A DNA stretch of 64,000 nucleotides from the NCBI GenBank assembly GCA_031763025.1, contig JASSKH010000010.1, forward strand, positions 2,604,001 through 2,668,000, written 5' to 3'. Shown piece by piece: positions 44,560 through 56,088 of the stretch (its first letter is position 1; each line of letters begins with the position of its first letter). Both the position numbers and the translations under genes were made by a program. The notes beneath the pieces were generated by a model, which saw only the letters and a list, made by a program, of their open reading frames with translations, ran no database searches and was not told the DNA's origin. Origin of the DNA: Macrocystis pyrifera (Eukaryota; Sar; Phaeophyceae; Laminariales; Laminariaceae).

Positions 44560-47550
44560 ACCACGTAAGAGCTGCTCGGACATTGGCTTCGGCCGGCGCC
44601 AAGCCTCAGCTTCTCGGCAACATATAATAATATATACGACGCACATATATATATATATACCTGGTATATGGTACGATAGGACAAGGTAGGTATGGTTGGT
44701 AGAGCACAAAAAATGTTCGATACGATGTTGTATCGAAATGTTCGATACTTCATATTCCGATATATCGAAACGTTCGATTGATATTAATAGTATGTTGACG
44801 GTTGATGTCTCATCGTGTCGGCAGTCGGCAGTTGTGTGAAATTGACGTCGTGGCCTCGAGACTGAGGGCTTTTCGAGGACACAACGATTGTTCGGTTTTC
44901 GGAGATCTCTTGATCTCTCGAGCCCCCGCCCCTCAAGGCTCAAGGAGATAGATGACGGCTTGTTGTGTGCTCGTTCCACCGGGTGCCATGCAGTGGCCTC
45001 TGTACCCGTTTCGCCGGGCAGCGCAGGCTGCCGATGACGCTTACAACACATCGCAGCAGCGCCATTCGAGCGTTTCGTCGTTTTACCTTTCGACTCAAAT
45101 GCGGCGAAATTATATGGTCGTGATCGGTTTCAAATTACGGTTACATCCTCACGTCGTCACTCGTCACTGCTTGCAGTCGGTTTCAACTTACGTTAGCCAG
45201 ATATCATGTATACCTGGTATATCTTTTACCTGTGCATCGTCGTGTGCAATGTGTGGTGCATGTGTACGTATGTGATGTGCGTGCACCAGGTGAGCATATA
45301 ACGTGCACGTGTGTACGGGGAGCCAGTAGAAGTTCAGCAGCAAGCAGGTCCGCGCCTGGCAGCAGCAGCAGCACCACCACCACCGGCAAAAAAAGGTAGC
45401 AGAGTGACTACGGATTGTTCAGCTGCCCCCTTATTAGATCCCACTCACCATTTTTTTTTTCTATTTTCCTCTCTCCTCGCCTGAGACAAAACGCTCAGCG
45501 AAAAGTTAACCCTAGAGCCCAGAGCCCAGAGAACACGTTATAATATGTTGGGGTGGCTGATGGACGAGGGTGACAGGAGACGGCAGTTTAGGCCTGTGAC
45601 GAACGGCCGGCGCCTAGAAGAAGAGCTCCGAAACACGTGACTGACGACGCTCGAAACTGCCGCCTCCTGCCTTTTTTTCTGCTAGTGCTGGATGACAACC
45701 ATATATATAGGACGAGTTATCGTACGTACCACGTACCATCCAGGAGTAACTAACGAGTACCACTGCAAAGTGCCTGGTGTACCACTGCAGCAGTACACTG
45801 CTGTTCTGTGTTCTTGCAATAAGTTTGGAGATTCCGCAGGTTACTACGCCGTCCTTTGGCAACAAGCTCAGGGGCGAGGGCGCGCGACACGACGATTTTC
45901 ACTTCTTGGACGGTTTGAGCCACCCTCAACCCCCCCACCCCCATCTCACCGAAAAACGGGATCCAGGCGGCGTGCTTCCACAAAACCACGGAGAAACCGA
46001 CGCAAGTGTCATTCATCACCACGACGAGCACGACAACCATGTTTTTTTGCACCGGTATATAAATACAGAAATAATGGAAAACGCGCGCGGTTCACGCAGC
46101 TTGCAAAGTTGAGTATCGACCGATCTGCCGATCGGTTGAAGTCACAGCTGACGTGCTTTCTTAGTTTCTTTATAAAATATATATCCCAACCTTGGCATCC
46201 CTCATCTGGGTCGCTGAAAGCAATCTACAGCAGCAGTGTATACCACGACGACAATACCGCTTCAACGTGGGGCCGGCCGGCACCGCAGGAGATACTGCTT
46301 TCTGTTTGGGTGCGACCCATCTACAGCTCTGCGCTGATCGCCTGTTGAGTTTCTTGTCGACGGAAACATGTCCTCGGGTGCACGCAGCAAGGGGCATGCA
46401 ACCACACCAACAGCGAGCGCAAGACATTCCCTTCGCACTCGCATCCCGCAGAGCCTAGGCCGTCGCGAAGGGTATGGAGAGCCGCAGCATGCCGGACTGG
46501 GGGTGGAGGGGGGGTGGCGTTGGGCCAGTGAGGGCGACCAGGAGCAACAGCTCTTCTGTGTGTCTGGGTGATAGTTTTCAAATTGGCTCGCTGGGATTCT
46601 CACCGGAGTTGTAATTTGTGAGCACGAGGGGTGGGGGAGCTGCTGCTGTCACAGTGGTTGGAGGTTCGAGCGGGGTGGAGGAGGCAGATCACAAGGACGA
46701 GGATGAGCAGGGGGGGAATAACGCAGGCGGCGGTACAGCAACAGGATATGCTTGGGGTTGTATGTAGCGGGTCATTCGGAGCATATGGCGTTCGTATGAT
46801 GTACGAAGCTACATGCACGGAGGATCGCTGCCTACGTGATTTTGCGTTTTTGAAGATACTACTGCTGTAATGACCAGATACGAGGTATGACACCTGGTAT
46901 TAATAGGAAGTACGTCCTACTGTTGTTTGCTTTATGTACTCGTGTGTGGGGCAACTGCTGCTGTACGACCTTCAGGCATCCAGTAAACAACACACGCGTG
47001 ATTGGACCCACGAATGGAAGGGGTGTAGCAGTAGCGCCAGTTTAGCAGCTGTTAACCGTGTCATGAGATAGATGCGGGTTTTCATGAGTTACAGGTGATG
47101 AGAGCATCAGGGATGCGCGAATCGGCATACTGTAAATAAATGTAGGAAATTAGATTTCACGACCACAAACTCTCACAGACGTGTGAACCTCCCCCCTCCC
47201 TTGCGCACAACGTCTGCTGCACAAACTTGGGGCCGCCGTATGTGAATTTACACGCAGACATGCACGGTCGCAACGCACTACTATTTTACCCCAACCTACC
47301 CGCCGTCCGTAGGGACTCGTACCACTTTTTTTGTTAAACGAAAGCTTTTATCTTCACACACCCGCGGGGATAACTACCGTTTCCATGTCATCAGTGTCCC
47401 ACGGAAAAAGAGAACCTGGGTTGTAAAATCTTTTGCTGCAATTCGACGACAGTTTATCGGCGACCAGCACCCCCACTCCCCGACACAACACATTACCTCC
47501 TCCAACAATCAAAAAACTACTCGTCGACATCCAGCCTCTAACCAAGACAC
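44560..47550. other. Intergenic, no gene recognised
   Basis: CGATATATCGA-type palindromes occur at 44700-44790, a (CAG/CAC)n stretch at 45359-45385, and several TACCTGGTA motifs. Frames at 45692-46348 (+) and 46192-46458 (+) are open but have no recognisable motif. Confidence 0.35.
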
Positions 47551-47562
47551 CGCCAAGAGAGT

Positions 47563-47642
47563 ATGCCGGACAGTGATTCCTCTTCGAATCCTCAGTTTGG
47601 CGAGACGATTACGTACGAATCGGACGACTCCTATCTTGAATG
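47563..47642 (+). CDS. Candidate first exon of an acidic protein
   Basis: ATG opens MPDSDSSSNPQFGETITYES then DDSYLEW, followed by GTACGT. Composition is protein-like. It lies upstream of the zinc-finger exons on the same strand, with the LINE-A insertion in between, and could be their first exon. The phase (2) does not match the 51149 acceptor (phase 0), so an exon is missing or the link is wrong. Confidence 0.3.
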
Positions 47643-48003
47643 GTACGTTCGTGCGTGGGATTTTACTTTTTTGCGGAGCATGCGTTCAAGTTTAAGCGCG
47701 GGCCTTCGTTGTTCACGAAAAGGCACGAGCGGCGAGATCTCCATAACTTTCGCAGACTACTCGCCAAACTGTCCTTCAAACGTCACGGCGAACTTCACGA
47801 CGATATTTTATGAACTGACACGACGTTCTCCGCGACGTTCTTTCACGGCGTTTTGTAAAAAATACGGGGAAACCCTATAACTACGATTTTTGAGGTCGTT
47901 GTCACTTGCTAGCTCTTGGCAGGACAAGGTTTAGCAATCTGGGAGAAGGGATCTTTAGGGGTGTTTTTGACTTGAAAAATCGCTAGATAGACAGCTCTTC
48001 GCA

Positions 48004-50966
48004 AACAAAAGGACAGCGAGGGAGGATGCGAGACAGCTCTTGCGCGTCTACCCCCGAGATAGTACAGCGTGGAAGAAGTTGAGATCCGCCTGTGCGAATC
48101 TGCAGGAAGTGGTCGCCGCAGGAGTCAATGCGTATTTTGAAGAGTACCTCGCTGAAACGAGAAATTCCTCGCGAGTTCTGATCAACGAGGGTTCTACAAG
48201 CACCTGAAGAGTACGGTAGGGTTGCAAGGTACGAAAGCGAGGAGTGAACAGTTTATCATGGACGAGGATGGCACGCTGTTGCGGGATCAAGCGCGAATTC
48301 GTGAAAGAAGGGCGGGGCACTACCACAAACTATTGAACACGAAATCGCTGAAACTTGACCCCACGATCATCGACCTAGTGCCACCACGACCGCTGAAACT
48401 ATCCCTTGGAAATGAACCATCCATTGACCAGATGATGGAAGCAGTGAAGGGTATGTCAAACTGGAAAGCCGTTGGACCAGATGGTCTCCCGGTCGAAGTA
48501 CTGAAACTTGACCACCCCGCTTTCGTGCAGTATTTTCACAGTATCCTTGTTAACGTTTGGGTAACGGGAGAAGTCCCCCAGCAAAGGAAAGATGCGATCA
48601 TAAAAACCCTTCATAAAAAGAAGGATAGAACTGATTGCAACAACTACAGAGGCATTTCGCTTGTTGCTCACGCAGGCAAGGTGTTGCTGAAAATCGTTGC
48701 GTCCCGTCTAAGCAGCTACTGCGAGACCGAGCATATACTCCCTGAAGAACAGTGCGGCTTCCGCCCCGCACGGTCAACAGTCGATATGCTGTTTGTCGTG
48801 CGCCGGTTGCAGCAGCTCGGGCGGCAGAAGAAAATCCCCCTGTACATGTGCTTCATCGACTTGCAGAAAGCGCACGACTCTGTCGACCGAGAACTGTTGT
48901 GGGAGGTACTCACACGCCTTGGTGTACCAACCAAGATGCTCACAATCATTCGCAATTTTCACGAAGGCATGCGGGCTCGCGTGCGTACGGATGACGGTGA
49001 ACACTCGGACTGGTTCAATGTAACCCAGGGGCTGCGGCAAGGCTGCGTACTATCGCCGTTACTGTTCAACGTGTTCTTCGCCGCTGCGTTACACATCGTG
49101 CTGGTACGCCTCAGCAAAGACGAATGCATCGTAAGGGATTTGGTTCATCTCGAAGAGGACAGGGTTGTCGGAAAAGAGGAACCGTTGGCATGCGTGCAAA
49201 GGGCTGTGTGGGGCATGTTGTATGCAGACGACGCAGGAATAGTCTCGAAGTCGGTGGAAGGCCTTGCAAGAATGATGACAGTCATCGTGACTGCCTTCGA
49301 AGCAGTAGGTCTCACGGTATCCGAGAAGAAGACAGAGACGATGCTCCTACGAACACCGGATCAGACGTTTACCACCTCACCGCTCGCGATCGAAGCTGCA
49401 GGCCAAAAGTATAAACAGACGACCCAGTTTTTGTACCTAGGAGGCATTATCCACGAGAACGCAGACCTCTCCTTCGAAATCGAGCGACGAATCCGTCTGA
49501 TGCGGGCATGCCTCAAACGGTATGGTCCGGAACTGTACGATAGGACGAACGCACCGCTTAGTCTGAAAGTCCGGATGCTGAAGGCCGAGGTGATTGAGAC
49601 CTTGCTGTACGGTTGCGTGACGTGGACCCTCAATGCGGACCACTTCGCCAAGCTTCGATCAGCCCACCACGAAGTCCTTCTGCGAGTCATTGGTTTCCAG
49701 CGCCGACTACGCACCGACCACACCACCCTCTCGTATGCGAAGGCGCTCAGGATAACACGATGCGAAAGTATCGAAACGACCATCCGTAAACGGCGACTCT
49801 TCTTTGCGGGGGCTGTGGTGCGGCAACACGAGGGGCGATTGCCCAGTCGGTTGATGTTCGGGACGATCGCTGGTGGGGGGAGCCCGAAACCAGGCGGGCA
49901 GCCCAAGACTTGGCCTAGGGCCATTGCTGAGGACCTTAGAGTGTTCAAAGCCACCGAGGGATCAACGGAAGACTCCCCCTTAGTCTTTGGAGTTGGGACC
50001 GCACTGTGGCCCACTGCAGCAAAACAGACGGGAAAGTGGTACCGGGGAATCCTCGAAGAAGCTGAACAGTTCATGGGCAGGTGGCACGAGGCTGAGGCAA
50101 AGCTGAGTAGACAGCGCCGTGCATCCGCTGCAGGTAGTGTAAGAGGGAATGGGGTTAGGGGTAACAGCAGGAGGGGTAGAAGGAACACCGTACAAGTGTA
50201 TGGGGGCAGGGGGGGGAACAGGAGGAGTAGAAGGGAAACCGCAGTAGAAGAGAGTAGCAGAGAGATCGCAGATAGGGTAGCAAGGTACCAGGCCGACTAA
50301 TAGGTTGAACTTTTCTTTGCTACTCGTACCGCCAACTGCTGCGGCCGTTCGGTATGCATTCTGATTTTTTTCCCTTCTTATCCTTATGAAAGAAGTACTA
50401 CATAGTGGGTGGGTGACGAGCGTATTTTGGCCCACTCACTATTGCTCTTTTTACTTAGTTAAGTGTTCACCGGGATGCATAGTCCCCTTTTTCCTTCTCG
50501 TATCTTTCCCCTTGCACGTCCCTTTTGGCTCATGCTCGGGGTAAGTATGTATGTGTCTGAGCTTTGGCTTCCCATTTTATTTATTTATTTGGGATTCTTC
50601 TCCTTTTCTTTTTCTTTTTCTTGTTCTTTTTCGGTTTGGTTTCTTCGTTGCTTCTCTTTCCTTATGGTGTATTTTGGTTGCTGGCGTATGTATGTATGTT
50701 GTGTCGGCCGCACCTAGTGTGAAGGCATGGTATTGCGTAGGCTATTAATGCATTACGGTGTGTTATCTCTGTGTCGCAGTCTGTGACCACAGAGCTCGTA
50801 TCTTTCTAGGGTGAAGAATCAGCACGGACACTGGGCTTGCTGGATGTCGACGAGTAGAAGAACGGTTTAATGTGAAGAACACACACACACAAACAGCCCT
50901 TCTCCTTGGAAACAGCTGAACAGCCAAACAACCTTTCTTCTTTCTTCTTCCGCAAACTGCCAACCA
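48004..50966 (+). mobile_element. LINE-A insertion, 5'-truncated, flanked by a 17-bp target-site duplication
   Basis: ATAGACAGCTCTTCGCA is present at 47987-48003 and again at 50967-50983. Between them lies a LINE lacking the endonuclease domain. The single long frame and its 3' untranslated region fill the insert. No poly(A); the 3' side has an (AC)n run near 50880-50891 and T/C-rich DNA. Confidence 0.85.
48222..50300 (+). CDS. LINE-A reverse transcriptase ORF (692 codons)
   Basis: RNA-directed DNA polymerase for target-primed reverse transcription. Motifs in order: [16 protein letters not shown] (near residue 80), [70 protein letters not shown] and the catalytic LYADD. Then [10 protein letters not shown], a thumb with [14 protein letters not shown], and [20 protein letters not shown] near the end. 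The start is arbitrary, because upstream DNA (about 48005-48190) continues the protein in another frame. The catalytic core is uninterrupted, so this is the youngest LINE in the window. Confidence 0.9.
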   Translation: MQGTKARSEQFIMDEDGTLLRDQARIRERRAGHYHKLLNTKSLKLDPTIIDLVPPRPLKLSLGNEPSIDQMMEAVKGMSNWKAVGPDGLPVEVLKLDHPAFVQYFHSILVNVWVTGEVPQQRKDAIIKTLHKKKDRTDCNNYRGISLVAHAGKVLLKIVASRLSSYCETEHILPEEQCGFRPARSTVDMLFVVRRLQQLGRQKKIPLYMCFIDLQKAHDSVDRELLWEVLTRLGVPTKMLTIIRNFHEGMRARVRTDDGEHSDWFNVTQGLRQGCVLSPLLFNVFFAAALHIVLVRLSKDECIVRDLVHLEEDRVVGKEEPLACVQRAVWGMLYADDAGIVSKSVEGLARMMTVIVTAFEAVGLTVSEKKTETMLLRTPDQTFTTSPLAIEAAGQKYKQTTQFLYLGGIIHENADLSFEIERRIRLMRACLKRYGPELYDRTNAPLSLKVRMLKAEVIETLLYGCVTWTLNADHFAKLRSAHHEVLLRVIGFQRRLRTDHTTLSYAKALRITRCESIETTIRKRRLFFAGAVVRQHEGRLPSRLMFGTIAGGGSPKPGGQPKTWPRAIAEDLRVFKATEGSTEDSPLVFGVGTALWPTAAKQTGKWYRGILEEAEQFMGRWHEAEAKLSRQRRASAAGSVRGNGVRGNSRRGRRNTVQVYGGRGGNRRSRRETAVEESSREIADRVARYQAD

Positions 50967-51148
50967 ATAGACAGCTCTTCGCACGGCGCCTAAAAGAGGC
51001 GTCTCGCCTTCGACGAACGGTATAGATAGGTGCAGCTGTCGGCGGCCAAGCTGCTGCTGTCGGTGGCGAACCTGCTGGTGCTGCAACCCCCGCCTCTCCC
51101 TTCTCCACGCCCCCTAAGCTCACCTCCCCCTCGTCGAGAGGCGCGTAG

Positions 51149-51399
51149 TCCTCGCCCTCTGGCAAGAGAGCGGCAACGACAAAGACCGACCTGGTGCCGG
51201 CTGTTGTTTGCGACCAGTGCACGTACCAGCACTTGGTCAAGAACTCCGCGCCTGGTGGCAAAAACGTGGCCTTCGCCACCTGCAAGGATCTCACGTGCGT
51301 GGTGGCGGGATCATCCTAACAGGACAACCGACTGCGAGTTCTGTGCTCGCCCGATCAAGGAAGGGACTGTCTCGTACTCCCTCGAGACTGCTGACAGTG
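51149..51399 (+). pseudogene. Cys-rich zinc-binding protein exon(s), frame-broken
   Basis: After a GCGCGTAG acceptor the frame reads KRAATTKTDLVPAVVCDQC, then TYQHLVKNSAPGGKNVAFAT, CKDLTCVVAGS. Near 51311 it meets TAA, and the homologous-looking sequence resumes one frame over as PNRTTDCEFCARPIKEGTVS before GTGAGT at 51400. A 28-nt GTGCGT...AACAG intron would also restore the frame but is implausibly short. CxxC pairs suggest structural zinc sites. Function unknown. Confidence 0.55.
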
Positions 51400-51749
51400 G
51401 TGAGTGTCTTACGTCTATTGTGCATGCTGTATGTTGCCAGTACGTTTTTTTTAGGGTTTTCAATTGCCTTTTTGCATACAAACTTACGTCAAAGCGTTTT
51501 TTTTTTTTTTACTCATCCATGCTCGTTCTTTCCCCTTCGTGCGTTGCGTCGGCTCCTCTTACACACAACTGTAGTGCACGCGAACGCGCACATGCACAAC
51601 TGTTTGCGGGACGTGAACGAAGGAACGGAGGATTCAGCTGTCGCCGTCACCGCTGCACCGAACGACGTGAGTGCTGCTGCTACTGTGGTGCATTTTCGGT
51701 GCATGCACACGATTTCTGTGTGTACATGTTTTGGTGACCCCACATGCTC

Positions 51750-52051
51750 ATTTTGCTCGTTTTCGGCTGCCGCCGCTGCTGCTGCTGCTGTCAGCGCCAC
51801 GCCATGAGTGCTGCTGCTGCTGTGCACCTGCTTCTCCTGTGCACTCGCTGCTGCTGTAGTGCTGCTGCGTTGTTGCCGTGCTGTGCACCTGCTGCTCCTG
51901 TGCACTTGCTGCTGCTGTATGTAGTGCTGCTGCGTTGTTGCCGTGCGTCATGCTGGAAGCGTACATATTTTCGGATCGTCAATTCCGTAGGTTTTGCGAT
52001 GGCGGCATACCAGGGTACATGCTTTTTTTCTTCCATATTTTCATATCTTTG

Positions 52052-52098
<47 letters not shown>

Positions 52099-53160
52099 AC
52101 GCTGCGGCGATTCGTTGCGGCTTCTGCTGCTTTCTAATGCTGCCGCAATATCCACCGAATGTTCGTATGTACTCGGATTACTGTTTTTCTTGGTCGTTTT
52201 TGTACCCAAATGGTTCCTTTTGATACGTGAAAAAATATTTTTGTCGTTTTGCTCCTGCATTTTGCGTACGTACTGCAATTTCTCGTTTTTGGCTTTGGTT
52301 ATTTTCATATATATCGTTGCTATGCTGCTGCTGTGGTGCTGCTGCGTTGTTGCCGTACATCATGCTGCACTTGTGTGTGTACATATTTCGGTATCGTCAA
52401 TGAAATTCCATAGGTTTTGCGAGTGCGGCATACCAAGGTACATACTTGTTTTCTTCCTTACTTTCATGTCGTTGCTATGCCGCTGCTGCCAACGCGGATT
52501 ATTGTTTTGGTTGGCCATTTTTGTACCCAAATAAATGTTTTTTTTTTATACGTAAAAAAAAAATATTTTGGTCGTTTTGCTCCTGCATTTTGCGTACGTA
52601 CTACTTTTTCTCGTATTTCGTATTGTTGTTATGCTGCTGCTGCGTTGTTGCCGTACAGCATGCGGAGGTGGGTCTATAGTGAGGTACCAAAAATACTTTT
52701 CGGACGGCCTCGGGGTACATACTTTTTTTCTCCCCTTCTTTTCATATCGTTGCTATGCTGCTGCTGCTGCCAACGCTGTGGCGATCCGTTGCTGCTTCTG
52801 CTGCTGCTGCCGCTGCTCTGCTTTTAGTGCTGCCGCAATATTCACCGAATGTTTGTATGTACTCGGATAATTGTGTTTCCTGGTCGTTTTGTGGCGCTGC
52901 TGCGTTGTTGCCGTACATCATGCTGGACATGATTTGTGTATATATTACACTTAAACTTGTGCGTGTGTACATATTTCTGTATCGTCAATGATTTTTTTTG
53001 TGGTGCTGCTGCGTTGTTGCCGTACATCATGCTGGACGTGATTTGTGTGTGTACTGTACTACACTTGTGTGTACATATTTCTGTATCGTCAATGAAATTA
53101 CGTACTTGCTGCTTCTGCTGCTGCTGCTGCTGCCGTCGTATAGCAAGCGATTACGTACTG
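51750..53160. repeat. Intronic tandem array with CTG tracts
   Basis: Diverged units of about 250-400 bp carry GCTGCTGCGTTGTTGCCGTACATCAT-type, ACATATTT-GTATCGTCAATG, CATAGGTTTTGCGA and GGTCGTTTTGCTCCTGCATT blocks, plus pure (CTG)n (52056-52096). At least five unit starts are visible. Confidence 0.85.
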
Positions 53161-53198
53161 CTGTTGTGCCGCGGTAGAGTAGTACAAATAATGAACTC

Positions 53199-53215
53199 TG
53201 CCCCCCCCCCCCCCC
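53199..53215. repeat. Poly(C) run
   Basis: About 15 C just upstream of the zinc-finger exon at 53287. Confidence 0.85.
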
Positions 53216-53286
53216 GCTGCCCCCTCCCCCGCCATTCCCTGCACGCCACTCCCGCCCCGCGCACCCTATATGTTTACTTCGACCAG

Positions 53287-53456
53287 GTCCGTGGCAAGTG
53301 CTACAACTGCCGCCAGACGGACTCCACCATCAGAGACGGAGACATCATCATGAAGCGCAAAAAGACTCCCTTCCATTTCGCCTGCTCCAGGGCTTCGCGG
53401 AATTCCGAAGCAGTACGCCAAGCAGATTGTCGCCATCCAGGACGAACGAAAGGAAA
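53287..53456 (+). pseudogene. Second zinc-binding module, PARP-finger-like, frame-broken
   Basis: After TTCGACCAG the frame reads GKCYNCRQTDSTIRDGDIIM, then KRKKTPFHFACS. The CxxC ... HxxC spacing with IxxGD is reminiscent of PARP-type fingers. One base extra near 53384-53392 shifts the frame; past it the sequence reads GLRGIPKQYAKQIVAIQDER. Its acceptor phase does not fit the 51399 donor, so an exon is missing or a further indel exists. Weak family call. Confidence 0.5.
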
Positions 53457-53801
53457 CAAATTGTTTCCCACATTTCCCAAAATCACGATTATTTCTTCCT
53501 ACACATACCCAACGGGTTCAACAGCGAACATATCCACATTCTGGGCCTCCCGCCTCGTTACTACAGCATCCTGGAAGACTATTTACATATCATGTCTCAT
53601 CCAAACTCCTATGCTGGCTACATCGAAATCGCGGCCGCCCAGCAACTATACAACATTTCGATGACCGTTGTCGTTGCCGGCACTGCTGCTTTCTCTCCTG
53701 TCCCAAACCTTCCTTTAAACAACAGCCTGTATATCATCCACATGCCAAGCACTACTCCACTCTCTCCCCACACTGATGAAGGATGTTATTCTTATTATTA
53801 G
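53440..53801 (+). pseudogene. OTU-type cysteine protease domain fragment (C-terminal part)
   Basis: The frame reads RKQIVSHISQNHDYFFLHIP, YYSILEDYLHIMSHPNSYAG, YIEIAAAQQLYNISMTVVVA and ends HTDEGCYSYY before TAG. OTU domains have the same layout: R-x-x-V-x-x-I, YxxYLxxM...GxxxEIxAxxxxYNxxIxV. The N-terminal Asp/Cys catalytic part is not present in this frame. It overlaps the end of the zinc module, so the two may be an accidental fusion. AATAAA lies near 53861. Confidence 0.5.
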
Positions 53802-53921
53802 ACGAATGCCATTCTTACTCTTGCGTCACCCGATCTTACGTTTTACATTATATTAATTAATAAACGCGATTATTACATCCTTTACCGTTTCTTACACAAA
53901 TACATTTAGTTTGGTTGGCTT

Positions 53922-54508
53922 TGGGCTATGTCGCCAATTAATTGCAGTTATATGTACACGAAACGACGGAATACCCACTGCGAAGGAAAGCCTTGTATAT
54001 ATTATTGTTATTGCCCTCGACGAAATTGTGAAGCGGAGACCGCTCTAGGGTAGTGGTAAGGGTAGTGGTAAGGGACGCAGATTGTTCTGGCAGCTGGAAA
54101 GCAGTGCTTCGCTTCTTCTGATTTAGATCTTCTAATTGATGGCGAGAGCTGAGGAGGTGCTCTGGTAGTAGAGAAGTGAGAGGTAGGGGGGCGGGACTCG
54201 ACGCCCAGATATACTCGTCCCACCCCACGCCACAAGCTCTCCTAAATTCCTCTTATCTGATGTACGCCTACAGAACTTTCCTATGGCTACCGATCGTTCC
54301 TCTGCTAATATAAGAATATCTCACTTCGTGGTCCTATCTGCGTTAAGGAACATTACTCTCATCTAAGGGGTTTTCCGCCCTAGGGAACATTCCTAAGAGA
54401 ACGTTACTCTCAACTAACGGAATATCCGCCGGGTTAATCCATTCTTTGGATTATTCTCGTATTCGTGAGACTACAAGACTGCAACGTATTATCTATATCT
54501 ATAGCCCA
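53922..54508. mobile_element. Possible solo LTR, 587 bp
   Basis: Ends TGGGCTAT and ATAGCCCA are an 8-bp terminal inverted repeat of TG...CA type. Flanking 5-mers (GGCTT, TGAAT) do not match, and no second copy is in the window, so this is tentative. Confidence 0.35.
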
Positions 54509-56088
54509 TGAATAATCCACCCATATCACATCAGCCCACCCTGAATAGTCGTATATGCAGACCATAAGATGGTCGGAGGGTGATGACAAAGTTCATCCCA
54601 AACGGCCAGGAAAAAGATGGTCGAAGATGCGGCTATTCGAAACAAAAGAAATGAGGCTATAGATCCCCCCACATCTCGTAATAAAACCCAAACACTACGA
54701 AGAGGGGGTGTTCGCTGAGAACAACCACTGAAAGGGAGACTAAAGGAGAGAGATACACAGAACTCAAAGCAGAGGCGAAAGGAGAAATCACCCAAAATGA
54801 AAACAAAGAAAGACGAACGCAAAAGGAGACAGAAACCGAAACGAAGGCTGAAGAAGAAAACGAAGACCGAAGTGAAGGCAAAAGAAGGACGTACAAGCGT
54901 ATTACTGGAGCCATTGTCTGGGGCCCAAGGAGGTACGAAAGGGTTGTTCGCTGAACCGGGTTGGCAAACGAGGAAACTCTAAAAAGGAGACAGCGATCAC
55001 AATTCAAAAACATAAATATATATCCGCTAGGCCCCATGCCTTGTCTTGTGGCGAAGGTCCTAACATGGTAGACATCACGCGAGACAGAAGGGACACAGCA
55101 AGAGTGCTATGAGGGCTGCGTGTACTAGGGACTACTAAAACCGAGAGACGGAACGAACAACGCAGCGTCTCGGAGACCTGTTCGTGGTGTGAACAATACC
55201 AGCAAACGTAGCAAGGTAGGCAACTCAACAAAAACAAACTCAAAGATGGTGGCGGCAAGAAAATCAGCAAGAAAATCGGCCTAATGCGTGCAGTTCGAAG
55301 TTGTAGATAGCGCGGGACCCAAACACTAGCGTGTGCAACTCGGTCAACCGGGGTGACATCAAACGTGGTGTCGTTTACCAGAGGACAGAGGGGTGTGCGG
55401 AATACCGGACAAGAAAGAAAGAAGAAGAAAAGGGAAAGAGAAAACGAAATACCATCGGGACCAGAAAACAGACGAAAAGCTGGACACAGGTCAGGAGAAA
55501 TCGGTCATGTCCGAACCGCTTATGTATGGCCGATAACTCAGCGGCCTTCCGGGGCGGCAATGCTATCGGGACCCTACTTGTCAAACATGGAAGAAACACG
55601 GGTGAGCTGGAAGCTTGATATAGTCTTAGCTCGAGGACCGTCTGAAACACGGGTCGGCGGAAGTCGACTAAGGTCAGAGTACAGCTCAGGCTACAACACG
55701 ATTTTACCTCGGCGTGATATCGCCGATAATTGGCTGTAGGCTAGTGGAGTACAAACACAAATGCAAATGAAGGTATCGCTACGAGTCAGTGGCCTGAACG
55801 TAAGGAGGTTACACGGAGCCGTAGGCGATAAGAAGAAAAACAAACGGGGGGGGGGGGGGGGGGGGCGATGATACTCCCAAACATACCCAAAAAAGAAACA
55901 TACACGGCCTCGGATCGGTAGCCAACACGGGGTCGGTCGAGCGATACCGGTGGCGGTAGATGGAAACAAACACTCCCAAGAGTATGACTGCTGATGACTA
56001 TTGAAGACTAACCCTGAAGAACTACTCTTAAGATATTGCAGACTAACCAGAACCAAATACCCAGAACTAACAAAAGACTAAACTAAGA
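54509..56088. other. Unassigned DNA next to the Ty3/gypsy element
   Basis: Could be its 3' untranslated region and LTR, but I found no repeat of the 63.6-64.0 kb sequence. Includes a poly(G) run at 55844-55866 and purine-rich DNA at 54720-54860 and 55405-55470. No conserved frame. Confidence 0.35.

Noticed and set aside
51030..51737. In-frame TAG at 51146-51148 as a nonsense mutation or selenocysteine
   Set aside because: It reads more simply as the AG of a splice acceptor, with the upstream open frame being GC-rich coincidence.
53922..54508. 3' LTR of the neighbouring Ty3/gypsy element
   Set aside because: No matching sequence is seen at 63.6-64.0 kb and its TATA-like motif differs; kept only as a possible independent solo LTR.
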